Shown here: piece by piece, positions 8,720 through 15,767 of the stretch
Numbering within the stretch: the first letter of the stretch is position 1
Layout of the letters: each line of letters begins with the position of its first letter
Source: Rheinheimera sp.
Lineage (GTDB): Bacteria; Pseudomonadota; Gammaproteobacteria; Enterobacterales; Alteromonadaceae
Direction of reading: 5' to 3'
DNA length: 16,639 nucleotides
Assembly: GCF_020217005.1 (NCBI RefSeq)
Contig: NZ_JAIWOI010000329.1
Location: 1 to 16,639 of the forward strand
Position numbers and translations under genes: made by a program
Notes under the pieces: generated by a model
The model's database searches: none
Seen by the model: only the letters and a program-made list of their open reading frames with translations
Told to the model about the DNA's origin: nothing

Positions 8720-8744
8720 ATGAAATTTTTTTTAAAAATTTCAT
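8720..8744. promoter_or_regulatory. 25-bp AT-rich perfect palindrome in the greB/lipoprotein intergenic region
   Basis: ATGAAATTTTT and its exact complement flank a 3-nt centre. It lies in the 300-bp non-coding stretch 8533-8832 between the divergent greB and lipoprotein genes, about 90 bp before the lipoprotein ATG. The surrounding DNA is A/T-rich with A- and T-tracts and may be bent. Downstream, GATGTAACAAAAATATG (8757-8773) vaguely resembles an OmpR-type half-site, and TATAGT (8798-8803) could be a -10 element; neither is convincing alone. I see no other gene or RNA in the stretch. An operator is inferred only from symmetry and position. Confidence 0.4.
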
Positions 8745-8832
8745 CACTGTCATTTAGATGTAACAAAAATATGCTAGGCGAAATTGACTTGGCCTACTAT
8801 AGTGAAAATGTGCTTAACAAAGGAGGCCAACA

Positions 8833-9036
8833 ATGAAAGTAAAATTAACAGGTCTGATAGTCCTTGCTACGGCTCTTGTGATGACAGGCTGCAGCTCAGC
8901 GCCAGATTATGCTTACGTGATTGATCAAAAGACCTTAGAGAAACAAGAAAACTCCACACGGCTTAATGCTCATACAGCTCACGTGGTTTGGGTGAACCCA
9001 CCGATGCGTAAAGTTGAGAAGGTGCAACCTGAATAA
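8833..9036 (+). CDS. Small predicted lipoprotein of unknown function
   Basis: The 67-aa product begins with a type II signal peptide: charged MKVK, a hydrophobic core, then a lipobox-like VMTGC with the acylation site at Cys20, giving a mature lipoprotein of about 48 residues. Ser-Ser after the Cys favours outer-membrane sorting by the Lol +2 rule. The mature part has no cysteines or recognised domain; it contains a Val-Val-Trp-Val-Asn-Pro-Pro segment. A strong ribosome site (AGGAGG, 6 bases before the ATG) and a strong terminator at 9075-9109 make it a real monocistronic gene, probably well expressed. It precedes ompR, but the terminator argues against an operon. I do not recognise the family. 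Confidence 0.85.
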   Translation: MKVKLTGLIVLATALVMTGCSSAPDYAYVIDQKTLEKQENSTRLNAHTAHVVWVNPPMRKVEKVQPE

Positions 9037-9074
9037 GTTAATCAAACAAAAGCAGACAAATTTTGTAACAACTG

Positions 9075-9109
9075 AACCCGGCGCATGCCCTCCATGCACC
9101 GGGTTTTTC
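9075..9109 (+). terminator. Intrinsic terminator after the small lipoprotein gene
   Basis: AACCCGG/CCGGGTT pairs outside and GCATG/CATGC inside, with one C:A mismatch between them and loop CCCTC, followed by TTTCG. It ends 34 bases before the ompR start, so ompR probably has its own promoter nearby or relies on readthrough. Confidence 0.85.
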
Positions 9110-9143
9110 GTTTATAGTGGCATTAATCAGTGGAGGGATTGCT

Positions 9144-9869
9144 ATGCTCGGACAAGAAACAACAAAAATTTTAGTGGTCGATGATGACATGAGGTTACGT
9201 TCTTTATTAGAACGTTATTTGGTCGAACAAGGTTACATCGTCCGTACCTCAGCTAATTTCGAGCAGATGCAAAGGTTAATGGAGCGCGAAAACTTCCATT
9301 TGGTGGTGTTGGATTTGATGCTGCCTGGTGAAGATGGTCTGTCTATTTGTCGTAAACTGCGTCAGCAGGAAAATGAAATTCCTATTATTATGCTGACCGC
9401 CAAAGGAGATGAAGTGGACCGTATTATTGGTCTGGAAATGGGAGCTGACGATTACCTGCCAAAGCCATTTAATCCCCGTGAATTATTAGCCCGTATCCGG
9501 GCTGTGTTGCGTCGCAAATCCAAAGAGTTACCTGGTGCACCAGCTGTCGAAGAAAGTCAGGTGAAGTTTGGTCCTTTTGTATTTAATCTTGCGACCCGCG
9601 AAATGCGAAAAGGTGAAGAACTGATGCCTTTAACCAGCGGCGAATTTGCAGTATTGAAAGTGCTGGTGACTCATGCCCGCGAACCTTTGTCGCGTGACAA
9701 ATTAATGAACATGGCGCGTGGTCGTGATTACTCTGCCATGGAACGCAGTATCGATGTTCAGGTGTCCCGTTTGCGTCGTATGCTGGAGGATGATCCTGCT
9801 AATCCACGTTATATCCAAACTGTTTGGGGTCTGGGCTATGTGTTTGTACCTGATGGTGCTGTCAGCTAA
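9144..9869 (+). CDS. ompR: Osmolarity response regulator OmpR
   Basis: OmpR is the DNA-binding response regulator partnered with EnvZ; it controls porins and other envelope genes. From the ATG at 9144 the product is 241 aa: a receiver domain (about 7-122) with acidic pocket DDD (13-15), phospho-acceptor Asp57 (VVLDLMLPG), Thr85 (MLTAKG) and Lys107 (LPKPF), then a winged-helix DNA-binding domain (about 140-236) ending in RYIQTVWGLGYVF. The start is set by GGAGGG 7 bases upstream; a longer frame from 9117 has no such site and would run through it. The stop is immediately followed by the envZ ATG, so the pair is one operon. Confidence 0.98.
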   Translation: MLGQETTKILVVDDDMRLRSLLERYLVEQGYIVRTSANFEQMQRLMERENFHLVVLDLMLPGEDGLSICRKLRQQENEIPIIMLTAKGDEVDRIIGLEMGADDYLPKPFNPRELLARIRAVLRRKSKELPGAPAVEESQVKFGPFVFNLATREMRKGEELMPLTSGEFAVLKVLVTHAREPLSRDKLMNMARGRDYSAMERSIDVQVSRLRRMLEDDPANPRYIQTVWGLGYVFVPDGAVS

Positions 9870-11186
9870 ATGCGTTTGTTCCCTCGCAGTGCTTTTGGCC
9901 AGACAGTCTTTCTGATAGGTATTTTGCTGCTGATTAATCAGTTGGTGTCGTACTTATCCGTAGTCTATTACGTGATAAAGCCCAGTTATCAACAAATAAA
10001 CCATCTAATCGCTAAGCAAATCAAAGTGGTCTTTATCGATGTAGAGCATAGTGATGTTCTGTTGTCTGAGGAATTAACTAAAAGATTTCAACAGGCTACA
10101 GGCATAGAGGTCTACACTGATGCGACTGCACCTCTGAACGGATTAAACGAAGCCAGCTTCTATCAGTATTTTTCTGAGGAAATGTCGTTAGAACTTGGCG
10201 GGCCAGCCGAAGTACGTATTGCTCAACAAAATAGTTATGCGTTTTGGGTTAAACCTCCTCAGGCGCCCCACTATTGGGTGAAAGTGCCGCTGACGGGGTT
10301 GGATGAAACTGATTTTTCACCTTTGAAAATTTATGTTTTTGTCATAGGTTTTTTAAGTGTGGCCGGTGGATGGCTATTTGCGCGTCAGCTCAACAGGCCT
10401 TTACAGGGCTTGCAGCAAGCCGCATTAAAAGTTGGTCGTGGTGAAATGCCAGAGCCTCTGCCTGAGCGCGGGTCCACTGAGATAGTTGCTGTGACTAAGG
10501 CCTTTAACCGTATGGCTAAAGGGATAAGTCAACTTGAGAAAGACAGAGCTTTGTTAATGGCTGGTGTGTCGCATGACTTACGTACACCATTAACCCGCAT
10601 CCGCTTGGCCAGTGAAATGGTGAGTGAGCATGATAGCTGGATTAAAGATGGCATTGTCAGTGACATTGAAGACATGAATGCAATCATCGACCAGTTTATA
10701 GATTACATTCGGCATCACAAAGAAGAAGCTTTGGACGAAGAAGATTTGAATCTATTGGTGCAGGAGCAGATCAGTGCTGATAGATTGCAAAAGCGAGAGA
10801 TTAAAGCCAGCCTTTGTGAATCTTTACCTCCTGTGCCCTTGCGCCGTATCGCGATAAAACGCGTACTGACCAATCTGATAGAAAATGCGCTGAAGTATTC
10901 AGAGGGAGTTATTGAAGTAAGTACAGGAGTTGAGCGCGCCAGCCGTAAGGTTTATGTGCAAGTGCGGGATCATGGCCCTGGTATTCCTGAGCACGAAATG
11001 CAACGTATGTTTGAGCCTTTTGCTCAAGGTGATACAGCCCGCGGCAGCGGGGGATCAGGTTTAGGCCTGGCTATTATCAAAAAGATTGTCGATATGCACC
11101 ATGGCCATATCAGTATGCATAACCATGCTTATGGCGGATTGGTGGTGACTGTATATTTACCTTTAAGCCAAACTAAAACCACATAA
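9870..11186 (+). CDS. envZ: Osmosensor histidine kinase EnvZ
   Basis: EnvZ is the inner-membrane sensor kinase/phosphatase that sets the phosphorylation state of OmpR. The 438-aa product has TM1 (about 11-36), a periplasmic region of about 115 residues, TM2 (about 152-172), a HAMP linker (about 173-222), a dimerisation/phosphotransfer helix with His235 ([14 protein letters not shown]), and an ATPase domain with N-box [10 protein letters not shown] (Asn339), G1 box DHGPGIP (Asp367) and [11 protein letters not shown]. All catalytic signatures are intact. Translation starts directly after the ompR stop with no gap, indicating tight coupling. A bidirectional terminator follows. Confidence 0.97.
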   Translation: MRLFPRSAFGQTVFLIGILLLINQLVSYLSVVYYVIKPSYQQINHLIAKQIKVVFIDVEHSDVLLSEELTKRFQQATGIEVYTDATAPLNGLNEASFYQYFSEEMSLELGGPAEVRIAQQNSYAFWVKPPQAPHYWVKVPLTGLDETDFSPLKIYVFVIGFLSVAGGWLFARQLNRPLQGLQQAALKVGRGEMPEPLPERGSTEIVAVTKAFNRMAKGISQLEKDRALLMAGVSHDLRTPLTRIRLASEMVSEHDSWIKDGIVSDIEDMNAIIDQFIDYIRHHKEEALDEEDLNLLVQEQISADRLQKREIKASLCESLPPVPLRRIAIKRVLTNLIENALKYSEGVIEVSTGVERASRKVYVQVRDHGPGIPEHEMQRMFEPFAQGDTARGSGGSGLGLAIIKKIVDMHHGHISMHNHAYGGLVVTVYLPLSQTKTT

Positions 11187-11187
11187 A

Positions 11188-11212
11188 AAAAGGCTCCCAA
11201 TGGGAGCCTTTT
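11188..11212. terminator. Bidirectional intrinsic terminator between envZ and pckA
   Basis: A perfect 11-bp stem AAAAGGCTCCC/GGGAGCCTTTT with a 3-nt loop lies directly after the envZ stop and 25 bp from the end of the convergent pckA. A/T flanks on both sides allow use in both directions. Confidence 0.93.
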
Positions 11213-11237
11213 CATCAAATTCAATGTCAGTCAAACA

Positions 11238-12779
11238 TTAAGCCACTTTTGGACCTGCGTTGCGGATCGCATCAGATACATCGTATTTCTTAAAGTTATT
11301 AGCAAACTCCGCCGCCAGTTTAGCTGCGTACTGATCGTAAGCCGCTTTGTCAGCCCAGGTATCTCTTGGGTTTAACAAAGTGCTGTCCACGCCTGTGACT
11401 TTCAAAGGTACGTTTAGGTTCAACTGTGGTAAATGTACAGTTTCAGCCGTGGCTAATTCGCCAGAGACTATAGCGTCGATAATGCCACGGGTGGTTGGGA
11501 TATCAAAACGTTTACCCACACCGTGTGGACCGCCTGTCCAGCCTGTGTTGACTAAATACACTTTGCTGCCAAATTCACGTACACGTTTGATCAACAGCTC
11601 AGCGTAAACACCGGCCGGGCGTGGGAAAAACGGTGCACCAAAACAAGTCGAGAAGGTCGACTCAATGGCAGAGGTTGAACCAATTTCAGTCGAACCTACT
11701 TTGGCGGTGTAACCACTTAAGAAGTGATAAGCGGCGGCTTCTTCTGACAGGATAGACACAGGTGGTAATACACCGCTCACATCACAGGTCAGGAAGACTA
11801 CGGCTTTAGGCTCGCCAGCACGGTTTTCCAGTACACGTTTTTCGACGTGAGCTAATGGATAAGCAGCGCGGCTGTTTTGCGTCAGGCTGGCGTCTTTATA
11901 ATCCGGCGTGCGGTTAGCATCTAACACCACGTTTTCCAGAATAGTGCCGAAGCGGATTGCATCCCAAATCACAGGCTCATTTTTCTGCGACAGGTCGATA
12001 CATTTAGCATAGCAACCGCCTTCAATATTGAAGACTGAGTTTGGTGCCCAGCCGTGTTCGTCATCACCGATCAGGAAGCGTTTCGGGTCTGCAGATAGAG
12101 TCGTTTTACCTGTGCCTGACAAACCAAAGAATAAAGTGGTATCGCCGGCTTCTCCTACGTTAGCTGAGCAGTGCATTGGCAGGACGCCTTTGGCTGGTAA
12201 CAGGAAGTTTTGCACAGAGAACATGGCTTTTTTCATTTCGCCAGCATAACGCATGCCAGCCAATAATACTTTGCGCTCGGCAAAGTTGATCATTACAGTG
12301 CCATCACTGTTAGTACCGTCACGCTCTGGGTCACATTCAAAGGAAGGCACGTTCAGAATTTGCCAACTCTCTTTGCCCGCTTTGTTCCACTGTGCAGGAG
12401 TGATAAACAGGTTTTTGGCAAAAATATGTTGCCAGGCTGTCTCTGTAGTCACAGTCATCGGAATGTAGTGTTCCGGGTCTGCACCTACTTCAAGGTGAGA
12501 GACAAAATGTTCTTTGGTCGCGATAAAGTCACTGACACGGGCCCAAAGTGCAGAGAATTTCACCGGATCAAAAGGACGATTGACGTTGCCCCATTGAATA
12601 TCCTGTTCTGTACTGGCTTCTTTGACGATGAAGCGATCCGTAGGTGAGCGACCAGTTCTATGACCGGTTTTAACCACTAAAGCGCCGTTGTCCGCTAATA
12701 CACCTTCATTACGACGAATAGCGTGTTCAACTAAATCAGCCACTGTTAAATCAAGATGGCGAGTGATTGTAGAGGTCAT
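11238..12779 (-). CDS. pckA: Phosphoenolpyruvate carboxykinase (ATP)
   Basis: This enzyme converts oxaloacetate and ATP to phosphoenolpyruvate, ADP and CO2, the entry step of gluconeogenesis from C4 acids. The 513-aa product has the substrate-binding HRTGRSP segment (40-46), [10 protein letters not shown] (175-184), the P-loop GLSGTGKTT (219-227, Lys225, Thr226), the kinase-2-like metal site GDDEHGW (238-244), and [12 protein letters not shown] in the C-terminal half. These mark the ATP-dependent class rather than the GTP class. The start has AAGGAGT 9 bases upstream. A TACAAT hexamer on the minus strand (12845-12850), about 65 bp before the ATG, is a possible -10 element, but no good -35 accompanies it. 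It lies between hslO and envZ, as in E. coli. Confidence 0.98.
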   Translation of the reverse strand: MTSTITRHLDLTVADLVEHAIRRNEGVLADNGALVVKTGHRTGRSPTDRFIVKEASTEQDIQWGNVNRPFDPVKFSALWARVSDFIATKEHFVSHLEVGADPEHYIPMTVTTETAWQHIFAKNLFITPAQWNKAGKESWQILNVPSFECDPERDGTNSDGTVMINFAERKVLLAGMRYAGEMKKAMFSVQNFLLPAKGVLPMHCSANVGEAGDTTLFFGLSGTGKTTLSADPKRFLIGDDEHGWAPNSVFNIEGGCYAKCIDLSQKNEPVIWDAIRFGTILENVVLDANRTPDYKDASLTQNSRAAYPLAHVEKRVLENRAGEPKAVVFLTCDVSGVLPPVSILSEEAAAYHFLSGYTAKVGSTEIGSTSAIESTFSTCFGAPFFPRPAGVYAELLIKRVREFGSKVYLVNTGWTGGPHGVGKRFDIPTTRGIIDAIVSGELATAETVHLPQLNLNVPLKVTGVDSTLLNPRDTWADKAAYDQYAAKLAAEFANNFKKYDVSDAIRNAGPKVA

Positions 12780-12950
12780 TGTAGGGTGACTCCTTGAGGT
12801 ACGTAGGTCAGTAAATTTATGGTTTTTTAATAGGGTTCGGCACGATTGTACTCCATTTAGACGGCTAAAACACCACGAAAAACAGCCTTTTGTTGGAAAA
12901 TCAAAGGAAAAATGAAAGCTTACAAGGTGGGTTACAGGGCGAGGCTATAA

Positions 12951-12983
12951 GCTGTCAGGCCTGTTGCTGTGAGGCCTGACAGC
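12951..12983. repeat. Strong 11-bp hairpin downstream of hslO
   Basis: GCTGTCAGGCC and its exact complement flank an 11-nt loop, ending 10 bp from the hslO stop. On the minus strand no T-run follows, so it is not a classical intrinsic terminator. It may stabilise the hslO mRNA 3' end or be a REP-like unit. The rest of 12780-12993 holds only the pckA leader. Confidence 0.6.
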
Positions 12984-12993
12984 GGCAAAGGTG

Positions 12994-13842
12994 TTAGAAC
13001 TTGTTCAATAATAAAGACAATTCTGCACTATCAAACAGATAAGTACTGTTGCAGTAATCACAACTGATCTCCAGTTTGCCTTCTGCTATATGCTCTTCGA
13101 TAACAGACTTACCAAGACTAATAATAGCGGCCTCACATTTTTCTCTGGAGCAACCACAGACAAAACGTATAGCTTGCGGCGCGAACAACTCAACTTCTTC
13201 GTCGTGATACAAGCGGTGTAGCATTTGTTCAGTGGGTAAGTTCAGCAATTCGCTTGAGGTGATAGTGTCTGTGACTATCACTAAATCACTGAAGTCCTGT
13301 TTGGCTTTTTCAGGGTCTACAGGCAATACCTGCAACAGTAAACCCGCTGCCCGGCTGTGGCTTTCTGTCAGTTCAGTAAATAGATACAAACGGGTTGGCA
13401 ACTGCTCAGACTGTGCAAAATAGGCTTCTAATGTTTCTGTCAGGCTATCTCCTGTCAAAGGGATAATGCCCTGATAACGTTCACCTTGTTTTGGCGTTAT
13501 AGTGACCAGCATATAGCCTTCACCTATTAAGTCCCTGAAGCCTGTAGCGCCTATTTCAGCTTGCAGACGGGCTACTCCGCGAAACTCTTGCTCTGCAGTA
13601 CCATTGACTGCGGCAAAACGCACAGGACCATCGCCTTGCAACTGCACTGCAATATCACCATCCAGTTTTAAGGTCGCTGTCAGCAAGCTGGTAGCAACCA
13701 CCAGTTCCGCCAACAATTGTTTCACCGGATATGGGTAATCGTGATTTTGCAGCATTTGTTGCAGACTGTCGGAGGTGTACGCGATTTCGCCTCTGACGTC
13801 GCGCTGGTTAAATAAAAAACGTACTAACAGATCTTGATTCAT
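12994..13842 (-). CDS. hslO: Redox-regulated holdase chaperone Hsp33
   Basis: Hsp33 is a cytoplasmic chaperone activated by oxidation and unfolding, which releases zinc from four cysteines. The 282-aa product shows the expected C-terminal switch: Cys229-Gly-Cys231 and Cys261-Asp-Tyr-Cys264; an extra Cys236 (SREKC) is also present. The N-terminal substrate-binding domain contains LQGDGPVRFAAV and later RYQGIIPLTGDSL. A ribosome site (TAAGG) precedes the ATG. The remaining hslR copy ends 16 bp upstream, so hslR-hslO was an operon. Because that hslR is now truncated, the promoter driving hslO is probably changed. Confidence 0.97.
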   Translation of the reverse strand: MNQDLLVRFLFNQRDVRGEIAYTSDSLQQMLQNHDYPYPVKQLLAELVVATSLLTATLKLDGDIAVQLQGDGPVRFAAVNGTAEQEFRGVARLQAEIGATGFRDLIGEGYMLVTITPKQGERYQGIIPLTGDSLTETLEAYFAQSEQLPTRLYLFTELTESHSRAAGLLLQVLPVDPEKAKQDFSDLVIVTDTITSSELLNLPTEQMLHRLYHDEEVELFAPQAIRFVCGCSREKCEAAIISLGKSVIEEHIAEGKLEISCDYCNSTYLFDSAELSLLLNKF

Positions 13843-13858
13843 AACATTACCTTAGGAC

Positions 13859-14212
13859 CTAGGATTGCTGAGCTTTAATCAGCAGCAATTGACGCCGCAT
13901 TTTTTTGTCCGGTTTGGTTTCCGGGTGAGGCGCGAACAGCACATTCATTTTACGTAACTCCGCGCGTTCAAGTTTAAGCTTGATACTCTCGTCTGTTTCC
14001 TGATAAAGAGCCTGAGCTAAAGGAGCTGACAGTCTTTTGTCAGATAAACCCACTACAAGCACAGTGCGCTCGTCTGTACCTTGTGTCAGTTTCACTGTTG
14101 CTCCGACTTCAACAGTTCGGCTTGCTTTACAACGCTGGCCATTATAATGAACTTTTCCGCCTTCGATCATGTCTTTTGCCAGCGCTCTGGTTTTGTAAAA
14201 ACGACAAGCCAA
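13859..14212 (-). pseudogene. hslR: hslR copy 1, 5'-truncated remnant (Hsp15, S4 RNA-binding protein)
   Basis: Hsp15 binds stalled 50S subunits carrying nascent chains, through an S4 domain. This copy retains ACRFYKTRALAK, GGKVHYNGQRCKAS and the basic C-terminus (HPETKPDKKMRRQLL) but lacks about the first 20 residues, including the RLDxWxW start of the S4 fold. Upstream of the homologous part the frame has no ATG or GTG before an in-frame TAA (about 14233-14235). Only a TTG at 14210-14212 is available, with no ribosome site. Identity to the full copy at 14469-14867 is about 82% over 116 residues by my own alignment, too diverged for a recent tandem duplication. The break coincides with the start of repeat-rich DNA, so I read this as the native gene cut by an insertion. 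A truncated functional product is not excluded. Confidence 0.72.
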
Positions 14213-14232
14213 CGCTTTATATGTTTCAAATT

Positions 14233-14375
14233 ATGTATCCACTTAAAGGCCTGTAAAGCCAAAAGTTAGGCAAATACTAACTTTAATCGACTAATCCACT
14301 GAATAAGTGGATACATTTTTTAGGATACATTTATTTCAAGCGTTGTTGAGTCGAAATTCCAGTATCAAGGATACA
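14233..14375. repeat. Nested inverted repeats and GGATACA cluster next to the hslR break
   Basis: The outer pair ATGTATCCACTTA (14233-14245) and its exact complement (14304-14316) share nearly the same centre as an inner perfect pair AAAGTTAG (14262-14269) and CTAACTTT (14277-14284), which flank a 7-nt core GCAAATA. GGATACA or its complement occurs four times (14234-14240, 14309-14315, 14323-14329, 14369-14375), and GGATACATTT is directly repeated at 14309 and 14323. Inner arms around a 7-nt core plus additional arm-like repeats would fit the end of a tyrosine-recombinase element. The 84-bp unit 14233-14316 could instead be a tiny MITE. The rest of the 14213-14468 gap shows nothing recognisable. 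Confidence 0.6.
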
Positions 14376-14468
14376 AAATTCGCGTTTTTATGCCTTGGAC
14401 TCAAAGCGATTTTCCAGACCAAAGGCCCAAAAAAGCTCAAAACCGATCACATCTGAAATTGAAGCCGA

Positions 14469-14867
14469 TTATGATTGCTGCGATTTAAGTAACAACAATT
14501 GTCGCCGCATTTTTTTGTCAGGCTTGGTATCAGGATGTGGAGCGAAAAGGTTGTTCATTTTTCGAAGTTCGGCCCGCTCCAAACGTAAAGTTTGGCTTTC
14601 GCTGGTTTCCTCGTATAACGCCTGAGCGAGAGGTGCAGCAAGCCGTTTGTCTGATAAACCTTTTACAATGATTGTTTTTTCATCAGTACCCTGTGTGAGT
14701 CTAATGGTCGCGCCAACTTCAACCATTCTGCTCGCTTTGCAGCGTTGGCCATTATATTGGACCTTTCCACCCTCAATCATGCTTTTTGCCAAAGTCCGGG
14801 TTTTATAGAATCTCGCGGCCCACACCCAGCTGTCCAAGCGAACCGAATCAACATTATCTTTACTCAT
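14469..14867 (-). CDS. hslR: Hsp15 (heat shock protein 15), complete second hslR copy
   Basis: The 132-aa product has a complete S4 domain: VRLDSWVWAARFYKTRTLAK, then MIEGGKVQYNGQRCKAS, then VEVGATIRLTQG, and a basic C-terminal tail (HPDTKPDKKMRRQ). I chose the ATG at 14865-14867 because GAGGA lies 4 bases upstream; a longer frame to 14903 would add 12 residues without a ribosome site. A perfect TATAAT on the minus strand at 14916-14921 is a likely -10 element. It lies on the far side of the repeat cluster from the truncated copy and hslO. It probably arrived with inserted DNA and now supplies Hsp15 function. Confidence 0.9.
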   Translation of the reverse strand: MSKDNVDSVRLDSWVWAARFYKTRTLAKSMIEGGKVQYNGQRCKASRMVEVGATIRLTQGTDEKTIIVKGLSDKRLAAPLAQALYEETSESQTLRLERAELRKMNNLFAPHPDTKPDKKMRRQLLLLKSQQS

Positions 14868-14915
14868 AAGTCCTCGAAAAGCGATGCCAAGGTCTGCTAC
14901 CAATAGTATGAATTA

Positions 14916-14921
14916 ATTATA
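14916..14921 (-). promoter_or_regulatory. Candidate -10 element of the complete hslR
   Basis: TATAAT, a perfect consensus on the minus strand, lies 48 bp before the ATG. No good -35 hexamer is found 16-18 bp upstream, so the call rests on the -10 alone. Confidence 0.45.
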
Positions 14922-15021
14922 CATGATGATGTCTTTTAGAGTGATTTTGACTTGTGGGGGTGATTGCATACAAGAAGTGCCAACGATGCACCTGTATCTA
15001 TCTTCAACGCGACTTTATTAA

Positions 15022-15073
15022 CTTTAAGCGTCACAGAAATTAATCTCAAACAGACCGACGCTATGCGCTAAAG
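15022..15073. repeat. Hairpin in the gene-free stretch right of the second hslR
   Basis: CTTTA-AGCGTC (15022-15032) pairs with GACGCT...TAAAG (15057-15073), with a 6-nt bulge and a 24-nt loop. It is the only structure I find between the hslR promoter and 15250. I see no credible gene, tRNA or recombinase site in 14922-15252; very short peptides cannot be excluded. Confidence 0.4.
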
Positions 15074-15252
15074 CGGATATTCGTAATATATCTGGACGGG
15101 TACTCAGTGTTGTTTGCTTTCATCATAAAACAGGCAAGCTTTGAGCAAATCGATAGGCACATTTATCTGTTGCTGAAAAAGAAAAAACATTCTAGTTTAG
15201 AAACTTAGAGTGGATCGACCTAAAAATAACAGGCCAGATAAGAGTAATAATG

Positions 15253-15348
15253 TGCCAGCACGCGTTTGGTAGTAGCTAGCGGTGGTTGGTTGATTAATAA
15301 GTTAATGCTGCTGTTTCATCTGGTAGAACCAGATAACGCGTGCTGGCA
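15253..15348. repeat. 14-bp perfect inverted repeat around a 68-nt structured centre
   Basis: TGCCAGCACGCGTT (15253-15266) and its exact complement (15335-15348) bracket 68 nt. Inside the right arm is a second perfect hairpin ATCTGGT-AGA-ACCAGAT (15318-15334), and just outside is AACAAT-ACACA-ATTGTT (15348-15364). A transcript would fold strongly. Possible natures are a small RNA, a recombination site folded as single-stranded DNA, or a very short inverted-repeat element. No target duplication is visible. Confidence 0.6.
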
Positions 15349-15481
15349 ACAATACACAATTGTTAAGCGTATAAATCATCATGACTTGGAGGTAACGGTA
15401 GGTATTGAAGCAAGAGCAGTGATCTCGTTCGGGTTGGAAGTGAATGTTGAAGTGAAAGCGAAAGCCGTAATGGAGGTAATC

Positions 15482-15646
15482 ATGGATAATTTGATCGTAT
15501 TTATTACATGCGTTTGGTGCGGAGTGGCGTTTTTGCGGGCCTGGTGGGACACTTTCAATCCGAACGAGAGATCAGTAATTGTGAATTACCTGCCAGATCC
15601 AGGAAAAACGAGAGGGGGTTCGATTCCTCCTCCCCGCACCAATTAA
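15482..15646 (+). CDS. Possible small single-pass membrane protein, 54 aa
   Basis: The ATG at 15482 follows TGGAGG with 5-base spacing, a good ribosome site. The peptide starts MDNLIVFITCVWCGVAFL, one strong hydrophobic segment, then RAWWDTFNPNERSVIVNYLP and a Pro-rich end (GGSIPPPRTN). The frame extends upstream to a TTG at 15266 without a ribosome site, so the longer version is unlikely. The last eleven codons overlap a tRNA 3'-half-like sequence, which explains the odd Ser-Ile-Pro-Pro-Pro ending and weakens the case for an old conserved gene. I do not recognise it. It could be a real small protein whose end was created by the tRNA fragment, or a chance frame. Confidence 0.4.
   Translation: MDNLIVFITCVWCGVAFLRAWWDTFNPNERSVIVNYLPDPGKTRGGSIPPPRTN
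15614..15641 (+). other. tRNA 3'-half-like sequence (T-arm, acceptor strand, CCA)
   Basis: The layout is exactly tRNA-like: T-stem GGGGG, loop TTCGATT, T-stem CCTCC (one G:T pair), seven acceptor bases TCCCCGC, discriminator A, CCA. The matching 5' acceptor strand GCGGGGA is absent upstream. A 4-bp stem with loop TTGTGAA at 15575-15589 would mimic an anticodon arm, but D-arm spacing does not fit. It is best read as a remnant of a tRNA gene, such as a recombination scar at a tRNA 3' end, not a working tRNA. Confidence 0.5.
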
Positions 15647-15670
15647 TGAGCGCAGCAACATAGTGTCAGT

Positions 15671-15754
15671 ACTTAACAAGGGCAGGCACGGCGACTGCTT
15701 TTTCGTTTAGGCTTCGCCTCAAACATATATTCACGCATGTTGCGGGCGTTAACT
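15671..15754 (+). repeat. attC-like recombination site (tentative)
   Basis: ACTTAAC (15671-15677) matches the integron R'' form RYYYAAC. GCGGGCGTTAACT ends the region, with GTTAACT (15748-15754) one base off the R' form GTTRRRY. Between them, GCGACTGC (15691-15698) pairs with GCATGTTGC (15735-15743) through one bulge and one G:T, and GTTTAGGC-TTC-GCCTCAAAC (15705-15724) forms an inner hairpin with one bulged base. The 84-bp length suits an attC, but spacing between core sites and stem is asymmetric (13 versus 4 nt), which is atypical. Confidence 0.35.
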
Positions 15755-15767
15755 TTCTTCGGAGTTT

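Noticed and set aside
8784..8803. TTGACT ... TATAGT as a sigma-70 promoter for the lipoprotein gene
   Set aside because: The hexamers are only 8 bases apart, too close to work as one promoter.
13859..14867. Simple recent tandem duplication of hslR
   Set aside because: The copies differ at about 18% of residues, one lacks its start, and unrelated repeat-rich DNA lies between them.
15266..15481. N-terminal extension of the small membrane protein, giving a 126-aa frame from a TTG
   Set aside because: The TTG lies at the edge of the 14-bp inverted repeat and has no ribosome site; the ATG at 15482 has a good one.
15614..15641. 3' end of tmRNA (ssrA)
   Set aside because: As I recall them, gammaproteobacterial tmRNAs end in an acceptor such as AGCTCCACCA; here it is TCCCCGCACCA, and no tag-peptide or tmRNA 5' sequence is present.
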